64,000 nt of DNA, taken from positions 62,001-126,000 of the forward strand of contig NZ_FRCR01000004.1 in assembly GCF_900142995.1 (NCBI RefSeq). The letters run 5' to 3'. The stretch's first letter is position 1. Every line of letters begins with the position of its first letter. A program made the translations under genes and the position numbers. The stretch comes from Caldanaerovirga acetigignens (GTDB taxonomy: Bacteria > Bacillota > Thermosediminibacteria > Thermosediminibacterales > Thermosediminibacteraceae). The notes beneath the pieces were generated by a model that worked only from the letters and a program-made list of their open reading frames with translations, was not told the origin of the DNA and searched no databases. Of the stretch, positions 53,021 to 62,109 are shown piece after piece.

Positions 53021-54727
53021 TTAAATTATGGCTTTTTCCACTTCGTTCTCAGGCACGTCAAAAGTGGCTCCTGTGGGCGGCAGAGCCTCGCTGTAGAAAA
53101 ATTCGTTTAATTTATCTCTGTATGGGCTTACCCCAGCTTTAATGTTAAATTCCCTTTCAATCTTCAAGGTGTTTATACCTATTTCCCAAACCTGATCTAT
53201 CGTGAGCTTTTCCCCCGTGAGGTAATATATCATGTCAGTCAGCGTAGATGTATCCTTAAATAGCGGCCCTCTTGCAAATATACAGAATCCCAGGCTGTCT
53301 AAAGTCGTCATCCTAATCTGGAGATTTCTCGACAGGTCTCCTTGCTTTTCCCTGCCCAGCGGATTCACCTCATTTCTCGATCCAAAGGCGTTGCCCGCAG
53401 TATGATCCGCTCCCATCGGCGAAGTAGCGTATAGCACTCCATTTCCTTTCAATGCCCTTGGATCATATCCGGGAATCCCTTGACCTTTCGCCTCGGGAAT
53501 CCTCTTTGCACCTAAAACCTTACCGGTTATTTCAACGCCGTTTCCAAGAACTCTGCCTAAGATACTGTTCTTTCTAATCTCATTCAAAAGTGCTAAACAG
53601 CTTTCTTCATCGCCAAATTTTGCCAATCCTGCATCAATTGCAACTCCCAATACACAACCCATCTCGATAGTGTCAAGTCCAAGGTCGTTGATTTCTTTGT
53701 TTAGCTTTGCCACCGAATCCAGGTCTTCAAACCCCAGGTTGGAACCTACAAGTGCAATCGTCTCATACTGCAAATTTGAGACTATTTTATTTCCTTCTTT
53801 ATCCGGATAAATATTCCCGCATTGGATTACGCATCCAGGCATGCACGGGACTCCAGTTTTGCCTTCACCTTTTCGTTCCTGCACCCGCTCGTACAGCTTT
53901 TCTCCTGAGAGATTTGAAGCGTGTTCAAAAGCCCCGAATCTAAAATTTTTCGTTGGCAGAGCACCAATTGCATTTACAGCATTAACTATCTGAGCAGTTC
54001 CATACTTTTTATATGCATCGCCTGTCTTAGGATCAGCCATCAATTCCTTATTTACTCTCCGAGCAACGTTCAAAAATCCTTCTCTGTCAAAATACGTTAT
54101 GCTCCCCCTGGAATTCTTCACGACGATAGCCTTTACGCCTTTGCTCCCCATTACGGCGCCGGTGCCACCTCTTGCACAGAATTTTAGCTCACCATTGTGA
54201 TCGGTCACTATAATACTGGCTGCCCTCATTTTGTTTTCTCCCGCAGGACCTATACACATTATTGCTGCATCTTTACCGTATTTTTTAATAAGCCTTTCGG
54301 TCGTCTCGTAAGTTCCTGCATTTTTTAAGCTTTCGTCCGCAGGGATTATATTGACCTTCTCTTTTTCAATCTCGATGACGTACATTTTGTCATCTTCCGG
54401 CTGGCCTTCAATTATTATCGCCTTTATCCCTTCTCTTGCAAGGTATGTGGCCACCAGCCCTCCGCTATTTGACTCCTTTATTCCATTTGTAAGAGGGCTT
54501 TTACATCCTACTGAGATCCTGCTTGCACTCGAGACTGCCGTCCCGCCTAGCAAACCAGGAGCGATTACCAGTTTGTTCTTTTCTCCAAGCGGGTCGCAGT
54601 CAGCAGGCACCTCGTCGTATATTATTCTCGAGGTAAGAGCCCTCCCACCTAAAAGCTTATATTCCATTTTTATTTCTTCGAGCGAAGCACTCTTAGCTTT
54701 CATGTTTATCCTTATAATTTTACCCAT
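53021..54727 (-). CDS. aor: Aldehyde ferredoxin oxidoreductase (tungsten-pterin enzyme)
   Basis: 568-residue AOR-family enzyme. The N-terminal domain has KLLGGRALTSRIIYDEVPA, PGLLGGTAVSSASRISVG and GIKESNSGGLVATYLA; FCARGGTGAVMGSKGVKAI lies in the middle. The 4Fe-4S cluster ligands are in PCMPGCVIQCG (CxxCxxxC) and DSLGFCIFA (fourth Cys). The pterin contact reads YATSPMGADHTAGNA. Members oxidise aldehydes to acids with ferredoxin, or run in reverse to reduce carboxylic acids. At 568 residues it is slightly shorter than archetypal AOR (about 605). An 8-Cys ferredoxin and a MoaD-like protein are encoded in the same operon. Confidence 0.93.
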   Translation of the reverse strand: MGKIIRINMKAKSASLEEIKMEYKLLGGRALTSRIIYDEVPADCDPLGEKNKLVIAPGLLGGTAVSSASRISVGCKSPLTNGIKESNSGGLVATYLAREGIKAIIIEGQPEDDKMYVIEIEKEKVNIIPADESLKNAGTYETTERLIKKYGKDAAIMCIGPAGENKMRAASIIVTDHNGELKFCARGGTGAVMGSKGVKAIVVKNSRGSITYFDREGFLNVARRVNKELMADPKTGDAYKKYGTAQIVNAVNAIGALPTKNFRFGAFEHASNLSGEKLYERVQERKGEGKTGVPCMPGCVIQCGNIYPDKEGNKIVSNLQYETIALVGSNLGFEDLDSVAKLNKEINDLGLDTIEMGCVLGVAIDAGLAKFGDEESCLALLNEIRKNSILGRVLGNGVEITGKVLGAKRIPEAKGQGIPGYDPRALKGNGVLYATSPMGADHTAGNAFGSRNEVNPLGREKQGDLSRNLQIRMTTLDSLGFCIFARGPLFKDTSTLTDMIYYLTGEKLTIDQVWEIGINTLKIEREFNIKAGVSPYRDKLNEFFYSEALPPTGATFDVPENEVEKAII

Positions 54728-54753
54728 TTCCCTTACTCCTCTCCCCTTTCCTT

Positions 54754-56214
54754 TTATTGTTGTTCTAATTTCATTACTTTTGATTGCGCAACATAAGTTA
54801 AAACAATTAAGACAAGCAATATTAAACTTATAGGTCTTGTGAAGAAAGAGATTATGACATTTCCAAACCCTCCGGCACTTATCAATGCCTTTCTAAAGTT
54901 TGTCTCTATCATCGGGCCTAAAATTATGGCAAGTACAATCGGACTTACCGGATATCCCGCTTTTTCCAGCACGTATCCAATTAACCCGAACATAATCATG
55001 AATATCACGTCATTTATATTGTTTTGTAGAGAGTAAGAGCCGACTATGCATAGGATGCTTATAAAAGGTAGAAGTACCCATTTAGGGAGGTTCAGCATCT
55101 TCAACATTATATTGCTCCCAAATATGCCTACAAAGTAAGCTATGAATATACTTATAGCCAAAAATACCAAAATCATATAAAAATACTTTTTCTCCGTCAT
55201 CATGAAGGTTGGACCCGGAAGCAACCCGTGAAGATAAAATGAACCAAGCATTATCGCAGTAACAGAATCCCCGGGGATTCCCAGTGTAAGCAAGGTTGTT
55301 ATAGCTCCCCCAATTGCTGCGTCATTTGCTATCTCAGGAGCTGCAATACCCTCATAAGCTCCTTCCCCAAAAGGCCTCGACGGTTTTTTAATTATTTGTT
55401 TTGATACGCCGTAAGATACCAGTGAGGCAATATCCCCTCCAGTCCCTGGCAGCAATCCTATGATTGCACCTATCGGCGCAGACCAAAGATAAGTCACAAT
55501 GCTCTTTTTTACTATATCTAACTTTGGAAACAAGTCCCTTATTCTATAAGTAAAGTCATCCACCTTAAATGCTCGTTTATTGCTCAGTTGCACGAAAACT
55601 TCTTTCATTCCAAAAAGGCCAATCATTGCCACAATATAGTTAATTCCTCCGCTCAATATCTTCGAACCAAAGGTAAATCTCATTAATCCAGTAATAGGGT
55701 CCATTCCAATCATAGATATCAAAAATCCTAGAGATGCGGCAGCCAAGCCTTTCAGCAGGTTTTCTTTGCTGAGGACGGCTACTAATGTTATGCCCCAAAG
55801 GCAAATCAGAAAATATTCCTGATTTCCAAATTTCAAAGCGATACTTCCAAGTAGAGGCCCGAGCACTGCTAAAAAGATTATACCGAAAAATCCACCTAAA
55901 AGGCTCACAAAAAGCGCAAGGCTTAACGCATTCGCAGCTTCCCCTTTTTGCTTGAGGGGAAAACCGTCGAATATAGTAGCAACAGCGGCGGCTGTTCCAG
56001 GTATATTCAATGTTATTGCAGAAATCGATCCACCCATTACGCCACCGCAAAACGCGCCTATTATAAATGCTAAAGCGTCAACCATCGGCCACCCAAATGT
56101 CAATGACACAACCAAAGCAATCGTCATCGTAACTGTAAGGCCTGGCAGTGCCCCCATGAATAATCCAATGATCGCCCCAACTGTCATGTATATAAGGAGT
56201 AACAAAAAACTCAT
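54754..56214 (-). CDS. tctA: Tripartite tricarboxylate transporter, large membrane subunit TctA
   Basis: 486-residue, about 11-helix subunit. It has GALPGLTVTMTIALVVSLTF near the start, the duplicated loop motif GLLPGTGGDIASLVSYGVSK, and GIAAPEIANDAAIGGA, LLTLGIPGDSVTAIMLG. With TctB and the binding protein TctC it imports carboxylates using an ion gradient. The start has AAAGGAG eight bases upstream. It lies between tctB and the aldehyde ferredoxin oxidoreductase gene. Confidence 0.95.
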   Translation of the reverse strand: MSFLLLLIYMTVGAIIGLFMGALPGLTVTMTIALVVSLTFGWPMVDALAFIIGAFCGGVMGGSISAITLNIPGTAAAVATIFDGFPLKQKGEAANALSLALFVSLLGGFFGIIFLAVLGPLLGSIALKFGNQEYFLICLWGITLVAVLSKENLLKGLAAASLGFLISMIGMDPITGLMRFTFGSKILSGGINYIVAMIGLFGMKEVFVQLSNKRAFKVDDFTYRIRDLFPKLDIVKKSIVTYLWSAPIGAIIGLLPGTGGDIASLVSYGVSKQIIKKPSRPFGEGAYEGIAAPEIANDAAIGGAITTLLTLGIPGDSVTAIMLGSFYLHGLLPGPTFMMTEKKYFYMILVFLAISIFIAYFVGIFGSNIMLKMLNLPKWVLLPFISILCIVGSYSLQNNINDVIFMIMFGLIGYVLEKAGYPVSPIVLAIILGPMIETNFRKALISAGGFGNVIISFFTRPISLILLVLIVLTYVAQSKVMKLEQQ

Positions 56215-56244
56215 GCTTTTTTCTCCTTTCTGCCCCGATCAGAT

Positions 56245-56730
56245 TTACGGGAGGATAATTTTAAATACCCCTGTAAAGACAAACCGAATAGATGCAACTA
56301 ATATCAATGATGTAAAAATTATCCTCCACACTGGTGCCCTGCCTTCTTTTCCATGCTTTGCCAGCATATACATCCCAAAAACCATTGCAACGAATGTAGC
56401 AACTTCAAAATGTAATTTTTTAACGGCTAGAATATATATGACCAACCCTACAAAATACGCTAGCACCCCTTTTAATTCATCTACTAGCTCTTTTTCCGAT
56501 GAGTCGCCATTTTTTGTTTGCCTCCATTTCCCTATTTCATTTTTCAAAATAATTGCTGTCATAATGAGTAATAATGTATTGAGCAAAAAAGGAACGACCA
56601 ATGGCGAGTTTATATCGAGTACTGGGATTTTTTGGTTAATATTGTACATAAAAATGTTCGCGTAGGCCCCTAAAATAACCAAGAAAAGGAAAACAAAGAC
56701 AGCTATATTCATCAATTTAGAATCTTCCAT
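56245..56730 (-). CDS. tctB: Tripartite tricarboxylate transporter, small membrane subunit TctB
   Basis: 161-residue, four-helix protein of the expected size, 30 bases before tctA. Conserved stretches are hydrophobic (VFVFLFLVILGAYANIF, VPFLLNTLLLIMTAIIL). Identity rests on size, topology and position as much as on sequence. Confidence 0.85.
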   Translation of the reverse strand: MEDSKLMNIAVFVFLFLVILGAYANIFMYNINQKIPVLDINSPLVVPFLLNTLLLIMTAIILKNEIGKWRQTKNGDSSEKELVDELKGVLAYFVGLVIYILAVKKLHFEVATFVAMVFGMYMLAKHGKEGRAPVWRIIFTSLILVASIRFVFTGVFKIILP

Positions 56731-56771
56731 AGGATATCTATCCTTTCTGGCCTTATACCGGGACTTTTTCT

Positions 56772-56945
56772 TTATTCCTTTTCTTCAATGGCCTCGAATG
56801 GACATACCTCTTTGCATGCATAACATTCAACGCAAACATTTACGTCTATCTGGCATTTGCCGTCAACTATTTTAGCTGCGCCAGTTCCACAAGCTGCTAC
56901 GCAAGCCTCGCATCCCTCGCATTTTTCCCTGTTTACATAAAGCAT
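56772..56945 (-). CDS. Two-cluster (2[4Fe-4S]) ferredoxin, 57 aa
   Basis: Found by reading the gap between the tctC and tctB genes. MLYVNREKCEGCEACVAACG gives the first CxxCxxCxxxC cluster motif and CVECYACKEVCPFEA the second; all eight Cys are present, and the second has the usual following Pro. Start ATG 56945 with GGAGG seven bases upstream. In this operon it is the natural electron partner for the aldehyde ferredoxin oxidoreductase three genes downstream. Its position between two transporter genes is unusual. Confidence 0.9.
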   Translation of the reverse strand: MLYVNREKCEGCEACVAACGTGAAKIVDGKCQIDVNVCVECYACKEVCPFEAIEEKE

Positions 56946-56988
56946 TTTATTTCCTCCTTTGTCTTGGTTTTCAATATTTTTTATTATT

Positions 56989-57025
56989 GTTTCGCCTCTA
57001 TCCCCTCATGAGATAGAGGCGAAAC
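56989..57025. other. Intercistronic hairpin without T run
   Basis: Perfect 14-bp stem GTTTCGCCTCTATC/GATAGAGGCGAAAC just after tctC. On the coding (minus) strand it is followed by AATAATAAAA rather than T, so it looks more like an mRNA-stabilising or processing element than a terminator. Confidence 0.7.
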
Positions 57026-57039
57026 TTCACTATTCTAAT

Positions 57040-58077
57040 TTATTGGTTGGGTCTTTTTATGCCGAATTTTTCCGGCGACTCTTTGGCAACTCCGGCATCG
57101 TACAAAATCCATGCTGCCTTTGCAGTCCAATCATCGATAAATTTCACTGCTTCATCGCCGCTGTAGTCTATTGGTATAAGGTACAGCTTCTTGCAGTAAT
57201 CAAGCCATCTGCTGTCTTTTACAGCCTCATCCATGGCGTTTTTTAAGACGTCAACAACTTCATCCGGCGTTCCTTTGGGAACGAAGAGGCCAAAGTAAGG
57301 CCCATAAGGCAAGTACTTTGCCAATTCAGGATATTTAGCACCGATCGCAGGGACTTCAAGGCCTTCTACAGGTTCATTAGTCAATGAGGCTAGTATTCTT
57401 ATCTGACCAGACCTGTGCGCCTCTACCATCGACTGCACCATTTCTATCGTAGCGTCCACCTGTCCGCCCATCGCAGCGGTAATTGCAGGTCGGCCTCCTT
57501 CATAGGGAACGTAAGTGAACTTAACTCCCAATTCTTTTTCGAGCAACAATCCTGACACGTGCGGAACTGTCGCTGGACCCGCAGTGCTTATTCTTAGCTT
57601 TCCAGGATTTTGTTTTGCATAATTTATAAACTCTTCGACCGTCTTGAATTTTGAATTTGGCGGAACCGCAAGCACAGGAATCGCCTGAGCTACAACTTTC
57701 ACAGGCACAAAATCTCTAGTCGGACTCATGTCTGCCGTCCCCATAACCTGCCACGTGGACATAGCTTCTGATCCAAAAAAGAGCGTATATCCATCTTTAG
57801 GTTGGGAAAGAACCTGGTTTGCACCCGTCGCGCTTGCCGCACCAGGCACATTGGTAATACCCACACCAACCCCTAATTTCTCTTGAACAATCGGCATTAT
57901 ACCCCTTGCAATCAAATCGGTTGGTCCACCAGCCGAAAACCCTACGATGACGTTAATAGACTTTTCGGGATATTTCACCTTGTTTTCGCCGCTTTGTTGC
58001 TTTTGTCCGCAACCTGCCAAGCTCAAAACCAATAGACTGGCGATTATCAGCAGGGCCAAAGCCTTAAACCGTTTCAT
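57040..58077 (-). CDS. tctC: Tripartite tricarboxylate transporter substrate-binding lipoprotein TctC
   Basis: 345-residue Bug/TctC-family binding protein. Lipoprotein signal (LLIIASLLVLSLAGC), then YPEKSINVIVGFSAGGPTDL with the beta-strand-loop that binds the carboxylate, GAASATGANQVL, TVPHVSGLLLEKELGV and PYEGGRPAITAAMGGQVD. Ligands of the family range over citrate, aromatic acids, nicotinate and dicarboxylates. It is separated from the membrane subunits by a hairpin and the ferredoxin gene. Confidence 0.95.
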   Translation of the reverse strand: MKRFKALALLIIASLLVLSLAGCGQKQQSGENKVKYPEKSINVIVGFSAGGPTDLIARGIMPIVQEKLGVGVGITNVPGAASATGANQVLSQPKDGYTLFFGSEAMSTWQVMGTADMSPTRDFVPVKVVAQAIPVLAVPPNSKFKTVEEFINYAKQNPGKLRISTAGPATVPHVSGLLLEKELGVKFTYVPYEGGRPAITAAMGGQVDATIEMVQSMVEAHRSGQIRILASLTNEPVEGLEVPAIGAKYPELAKYLPYGPYFGLFVPKGTPDEVVDVLKNAMDEAVKDSRWLDYCKKLYLIPIDYSGDEAVKFIDDWTAKAAWILYDAGVAKESPEKFGIKRPNQ

Positions 58078-58090
58078 TCCTATGTCCCCC

Positions 58091-58858
58091 TTACTTAATA
58101 TACATTTTCAAAGGATCAATCGAATTCCTGAGCAGGTCTACTTCTTTTTCAGTAGGTTCCTCAGTACATTTCACCATTTCAGGTATTTTGAACTCTACCC
58201 CCGTGTTTTCAACAACCTCTTCCAGAGCAATTCCTGGGTGAACCGAAAGGAGCTTCAGGGACCTTTCCTCTTCATCAAACCCAAAAACGCATAAATTCGT
58301 TATTATCTTTATATCCTGACACATCGGAAGACCGGCTTCGCTCCTGCTGTTTCGGCCATTTAGATATCCAACGCTGGTCAAAAAATCTACTTTTTCAATA
58401 ATTTTCCTCTTTTCATGCTTCATTATAATCATCAATCTTTTCGAAAAAGTCGCGATATCCGCAGCTCCACCGCTTCCATTTATATGCCGGTAGCCTTTCT
58501 CCGTCTTTATCAAAGTGCTGTTTATATTTCCGTATTTGTCGACCTGCAACCCGCCGAGAAAGCCCACATCTATTAGGCCTTTTTGCAGGATGCTCCCGAG
58601 AGTCCCAACAAAACTAGTAAAACATTCGCTTTCATTCCAGAGCCTTGGGTCTGCAATACCGACTCCCATTTCCTCTGCTTCTGGATTTACGACTCCAATC
58701 TCGTAAATGATATTCAGCCTAGGTGCGTGGGTGCTTTTTGCAAGCAAAGCTGCTATTTGCGGCAAACCCAATCCTACCACTACATTTTCCCCATCTTTTA
58801 AAAGCCTTGACGCCGTAACTGCCATCAGCTCATTCGTGGTATATTTAGCTACCATCAT
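58091..58858 (-). CDS. CoA-transferase subunit B (GctB-like)
   Basis: 255-residue beta subunit of a class I CoA-transferase. ENVVVGLGLPQIAALLAK and NIIYEIGVVNPEAEEMG mark the region where the catalytic Glu of glutaconate CoA-transferase lies; HINGSGGAADIATFSKR and KIITNLCVFGFDEE follow. It pairs with the subunit A gene 15 bases upstream. The acyl substrate is unknown, presumably the acid imported by TctABC. Confidence 0.88.
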   Translation of the reverse strand: MMVAKYTTNELMAVTASRLLKDGENVVVGLGLPQIAALLAKSTHAPRLNIIYEIGVVNPEAEEMGVGIADPRLWNESECFTSFVGTLGSILQKGLIDVGFLGGLQVDKYGNINSTLIKTEKGYRHINGSGGAADIATFSKRLMIIMKHEKRKIIEKVDFLTSVGYLNGRNSRSEAGLPMCQDIKIITNLCVFGFDEEERSLKLLSVHPGIALEEVVENTGVEFKIPEMVKCTEEPTEKEVDLLRNSIDPLKMYIK

Positions 58859-58872
58859 CGATCACCTCTTAA

Positions 58873-59769
58873 TCAATATCCGTACGACGGATCGGCTTTG
58901 ATTTTGTTAACCCTATCCACCCCCCCTACCCTTTCTATAAATTCTGTGAAATCTTTTGTGCTAAACACGTATTCATTCAAAAACTTGTTGAACTCTTCTT
59001 CGCTTTTGTTTATTTTTGCATAATTTTCTAACATTTCTCTGTCGTAGTCATAAAACTTATAACAAGCTGTTGGATAGGCTCCGTAAGGCACTTCTACAAC
59101 GGCGTAAGTATAAACGCTCGGGATAATCACTTTTTCGGGGAACTTTTTTATAAATTTCGTCGATACGACCTGTTCTACTGTCACGATAAGTTTTCTTGCT
59201 GATTTTGCAGTTTCAGCATCCCAATAAGGACCTTCTATTATTACGTTGCCCTTTTCGTCGGCATATTGAGCATGTATCACCGAATAATCAGGCCTTAATG
59301 CCTTTAAGTAAACATACTTATCCCCATCAAATGGCGATTCGCAAACTTTAACTGCCGGATCGTTTTTAGCAAGCAAATTCTTTAGCATTTCTGTACCCAA
59401 TAAAGCCTTAGTCGGTATAAAAGGAACGCCCAGAGAGCCTGCTAAAAACCTCATCGACATGCTCATCCCACTGTATTCCCTTATGTCCAGCAGCCCTTTG
59501 TCTATCTTATCGTTTATCCTCTCGAGCCTGCCGAATCTATCCAATGACCCGCCGCTATACTCTAACTTTTTTACAAGGCCGGCGCCTACCAGCAAATCGG
59601 TCTCCATCCCCGCCACTATTTGCGATACAGTTAGGTCTTTCTTCTTTTGCCTTATCATTTCGAATACAAACGCTACAGGACACCTTGTTATTGCAAATCC
59701 TCCTAGAGCTATATGGGCGCCGTCCGGTATTTCTGCAACTACTTCTTTAAGGGTTTTCAGTTTGCTCAC
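58873..59769 (-). CDS. CoA-transferase subunit A (GctA/IpdA-like)
   Basis: 298-residue alpha subunit. GAHIALGGFAITRCPVAFVF is the N-terminal CoA-binding segment; FIPTKALLGTEML and KALRPDYSVIHAQYADEKG are typical of glutaconate CoA-transferase A and the related steroid-degrading IpdA. The last residues stay near GVDRVNKI as in GctA. I prefer GTG 59769, with AGGTGAT upstream, over the in-frame GTG 59778. It lies four bases or so downstream of the unknown Cys-rich gene. Confidence 0.88.
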   Translation of the reverse strand: MSKLKTLKEVVAEIPDGAHIALGGFAITRCPVAFVFEMIRQKKKDLTVSQIVAGMETDLLVGAGLVKKLEYSGGSLDRFGRLERINDKIDKGLLDIREYSGMSMSMRFLAGSLGVPFIPTKALLGTEMLKNLLAKNDPAVKVCESPFDGDKYVYLKALRPDYSVIHAQYADEKGNVIIEGPYWDAETAKSARKLIVTVEQVVSTKFIKKFPEKVIIPSVYTYAVVEVPYGAYPTACYKFYDYDREMLENYAKINKSEEEFNKFLNEYVFSTKDFTEFIERVGGVDRVNKIKADPSYGY

Positions 59770-59782
59770 ATCAATCACCTCT

Positions 59783-60226
59783 TTATGGCTTCACGACATC
59801 CGATGAGGCCATCTTGGCAAGGGTTATTTTGCAACCTCCATCCTCTTCTTCAATGGGTAAAAGCTCCGGCGCAAGACCTGTCTCCAGTTCTAGGTTGTAC
59901 ATAAACATGTTTGCTATCGGACATGAAAGCGGAGCGATATTCTTCTTTATGAAGGATTCCTTTACCGGTTTAAGGCAACAGCCTTTGACAAGCATGGTGA
60001 GGGAAATTTCTTTGTCTTCGATAAATGTTACCTCTTTGCAAAAGCCGTTTTCTACCAACCATTTTTTTATATTTTCTTTGTCTTTTACCTTGTCTCCCAA
60101 CTGCTCTTTAATAAAAGCCACACCCAGCCTTGTAAGTCTGTACCTGGCTCCTTTTCCTCTCTCATCCCAAAATTCCTTTTGGACTTCGAAAATCAGTTCG
60201 TCTTTAAAATTTTCTAGGATGCTCAT
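59783..60226 (-). CDS. Unknown cysteine-rich protein, 147 aa
   Basis: I do not recognise the family. The N-terminal third could be a winged-helix-like segment (RGKGARYRLTRLGVAFIKEQ). The C-terminal half has GCCLKPV, LSCPIANMFMYNLE and GGCKITL, a spacing that could bind a metal or a cluster, as in the effector domains of some cluster-sensing regulators. Good GGAGG before the ATG. Its place inside the catabolic operon, between the nitroreductase and the CoA-transferase, suggests a pathway-specific role. Confidence 0.7.
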   Translation of the reverse strand: MSILENFKDELIFEVQKEFWDERGKGARYRLTRLGVAFIKEQLGDKVKDKENIKKWLVENGFCKEVTFIEDKEISLTMLVKGCCLKPVKESFIKKNIAPLSCPIANMFMYNLELETGLAPELLPIEEEDGGCKITLAKMASSDVVKP

Positions 60227-60249
60227 CTTATGCCCTCCTTTTTTAATTC

Positions 60250-60906
60250 TTACTCGTTGTAATACGGCTCGCCAAATTTTTCGTTGAAGACCAGGTCTTT
60301 AAGAGGTATCCTGGGCCGCGGATTTGGTATCCTCGAGGGTTTGCCTATAGAAATTATGCTTACAACTTTGTATTCGTCAGGTATCTCAAAGTATTCCCTT
60401 AGCTTTTCCTCATCCCGGACATCGATGCAAGGAGCTATAACCCAACACGCGCCAAGGTCTAAGCTTGTAACTGTAAGCAGCATATTTTCGATAGCAGCAG
60501 ATGTATCATAAGGAAGGTCCCATACATCTTTGCGCCCTATTACAATTATTATCACGTCGCCTTCGCTAACAAACGCGGAAACGTCTCCAGATGTGAGCTT
60601 CTTGAAGGCTGCCAACTTTTTTTCTTCGTCCTGGAGGCTTTTGAACCTCTCTTGCATCTGCTTGCTGAGAAATTCTCCTGTGAATCTCCTACCGCTGCCG
60701 TTTTTCGAGATTCTGGCCAAAAACTTCTTCCTCTCCTCATCTTTTACTACTATGAATCTCCACGGCTGGGCATTTTCGCCAGAGGGAGCAAGGCGCGCAC
60801 TCTCGAGGATTAGTTTCAAGTCTTCTTCAGAAATCTTGTCCTTTGTAAAGTTCCTTATACTTCTTCTATCGGCCACGACCTGGAAGAATACATCCTTTTT
60901 CTCCAT
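60250..60906 (-). CDS. Nitroreductase-family FMN protein, second copy
   Basis: 218-residue nitroreductase. VVADRRSIRNFTKDKISEEDL and ARLAPSGENAQPWRFIVV near the N-terminus contact FMN; SLDLGACWVIAP and IISIGKP lie in the C-terminal half. It differs clearly from the shorter protein at 4401-4955. AGGAGG before the ATG. In this operon it may reduce a pathway intermediate using FMN; no substrate can be named. Confidence 0.9.
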   Translation of the reverse strand: MEKKDVFFQVVADRRSIRNFTKDKISEEDLKLILESARLAPSGENAQPWRFIVVKDEERKKFLARISKNGSGRRFTGEFLSKQMQERFKSLQDEEKKLAAFKKLTSGDVSAFVSEGDVIIIVIGRKDVWDLPYDTSAAIENMLLTVTSLDLGACWVIAPCIDVRDEEKLREYFEIPDEYKVVSIISIGKPSRIPNPRPRIPLKDLVFNEKFGEPYYNE

Positions 60907-60946
60907 TTTTTCTCTCCTCCTCGTTTTTTATTTTGCAAAAACCTCA

Positions 60947-61903
60947 TTATACAGGGTATCCCAGCGAATATAAGCTTCTTCCGCCTTTAAACGGGCCCTT
61001 TATGACAGCTTCGATAGTCTCCCTGTCTCTTTCTGTCACGAGCTCGATAGGCGGCAATACTCCCGGCGGGAATTTTTCCCTTATATCGTTGTGAAGCTTT
61101 ATCAAGTAATCTATTATCATTTCGATCCCTTTTTCAGCCTTTTTGGCATCGGCTAATGTGGGTTTTCCTATTACTCCCTGCGGGTAGAGAATTACTTCCA
61201 AACCACCCATTCCGATTTGAGCATGGCCCGGTATGGGATATTGGTATATGTCTCCGCCTTTGTCCACATGGCCTTCGGGCATAAATCCAACCGGAGTAGA
61301 ATCTTCCATGTCCTCTTTGTTGTTCATTTCAGGGAAAAGCGCCAACGCAAAAGAAGCTTCCACTTCATCAGCATGTCTGAATGGCGTCTCCCAAGGCCCT
61401 CCGTGGGCTTTGTCTTTCAGCTCTTGAGCTATCACGGTCGGCCAGTTCACCATGCATATAACCGCAGGCACTTGGTACATCTTTCCAAATTCTTGAATAG
61501 CATTGGGGATAACGTATTCCTGGCCATGTCCGTTTATCAATATCTGCTTCCTAAACCCCGCATTCCAGTAGCCAGCGATGATAGCCCTCAAATAAGCCAC
61601 AAAAGTCTCTTCAGGCACTACTATGGTGCCCGGCATTCCCATCTGGTTCCACGGGTGAGAACCAAACCAGACAGGCTGCGAAACGGTGCACCCCGTCTCT
61701 CTCGCCACTATCTCGGCAATCCTTGTCACAATGAAAGTATCTTCCCCGTAGCACTGGCCTTTTCCGTGGTATTCCGTACTGCCTACTGGAATTATTATTA
61801 TGTCGTTTTGCTTCAGCCTCTCTTCTACCTGTTTACCTGTCATATTTTGAAAATATATGCCATCGGCTTTATCCATAGAACCTGTCGAGTACTTATATTT
61901 CAT
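60947..61903 (-). CDS. Creatininase-family amidohydrolase
   Basis: About 318 residues, the creatinine amidohydrolase/mycofactocin MftE fold. IIPVGSTEYHGKGQCYGEDT carries the first metal ligands (Glu, His and Asp of the E-x-H...D pattern), ILINGHGQEY the NGHG motif, and RHADEVEASFAL the conserved H-A-x-x-x-E. Substrates vary: creatinine, FAPy nucleotides, peptide tails. The start is ATG 61903 with GGAGGT upstream; the frame is open to 61921. It is the first gene of the sigma-54 operon. Confidence 0.88.
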   Translation of the reverse strand: MKYKYSTGSMDKADGIYFQNMTGKQVEERLKQNDIIIIPVGSTEYHGKGQCYGEDTFIVTRIAEIVARETGCTVSQPVWFGSHPWNQMGMPGTIVVPEETFVAYLRAIIAGYWNAGFRKQILINGHGQEYVIPNAIQEFGKMYQVPAVICMVNWPTVIAQELKDKAHGGPWETPFRHADEVEASFALALFPEMNNKEDMEDSTPVGFMPEGHVDKGGDIYQYPIPGHAQIGMGGLEVILYPQGVIGKPTLADAKKAEKGIEMIIDYLIKLHNDIREKFPPGVLPPIELVTERDRETIEAVIKGPFKGGRSLYSLGYPV

Positions 61904-62038
61904 CTTACTACCTCCATCCACAAAAATTTTTTATTTAAAGTAGTCAAGCCAAAGCACTTACTTATTTTCCCCGCTCGTCCCCCCCCTTTTTGCACAATAT
62001 TTAACGGCTTTTTTGAACTTTTGCTAGCATAATTCTAT

Positions 62039-62054
62039 TGCAAAAATTGTGCCA
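62039..62054 (-). promoter_or_regulatory. Sigma-54 (-24/-12) promoter of the carboxylate operon
   Basis: Minus strand TGGCACAATTTTTGCA, a full match to the RpoN consensus with GG and GC 12 bases apart. The predicted start is near 62028, about 125 bases before the creatininase-family gene. Confidence 0.88.
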
Positions 62055-62109
62055 TTTAAAAAAACCTCTGTTTCTTTCGCAGGAGATTGCCATTAATAAA
62101 CTATTTTTA

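Noticed and set aside
56989-57025. Terminator ending the tctC transcript
   Set aside because: The hairpin is strong, but no T run follows on the coding strand and downstream genes have no obvious promoter, so a stabilising or processing element is more likely.
61979-61986. C8 run upstream of the creatininase-family gene as a phase-variable tract
   Set aside because: Only eight bases, in the 5' leader and not at a promoter spacer or ribosome binding position; weaker case than the G13 tract.
61217-62032. 271-codon open frame on the plus strand
   Set aside because: It lies antisense to the creatininase-family gene, has no ribosome binding site and no recognisable domain; the minus-strand gene has clear motifs.
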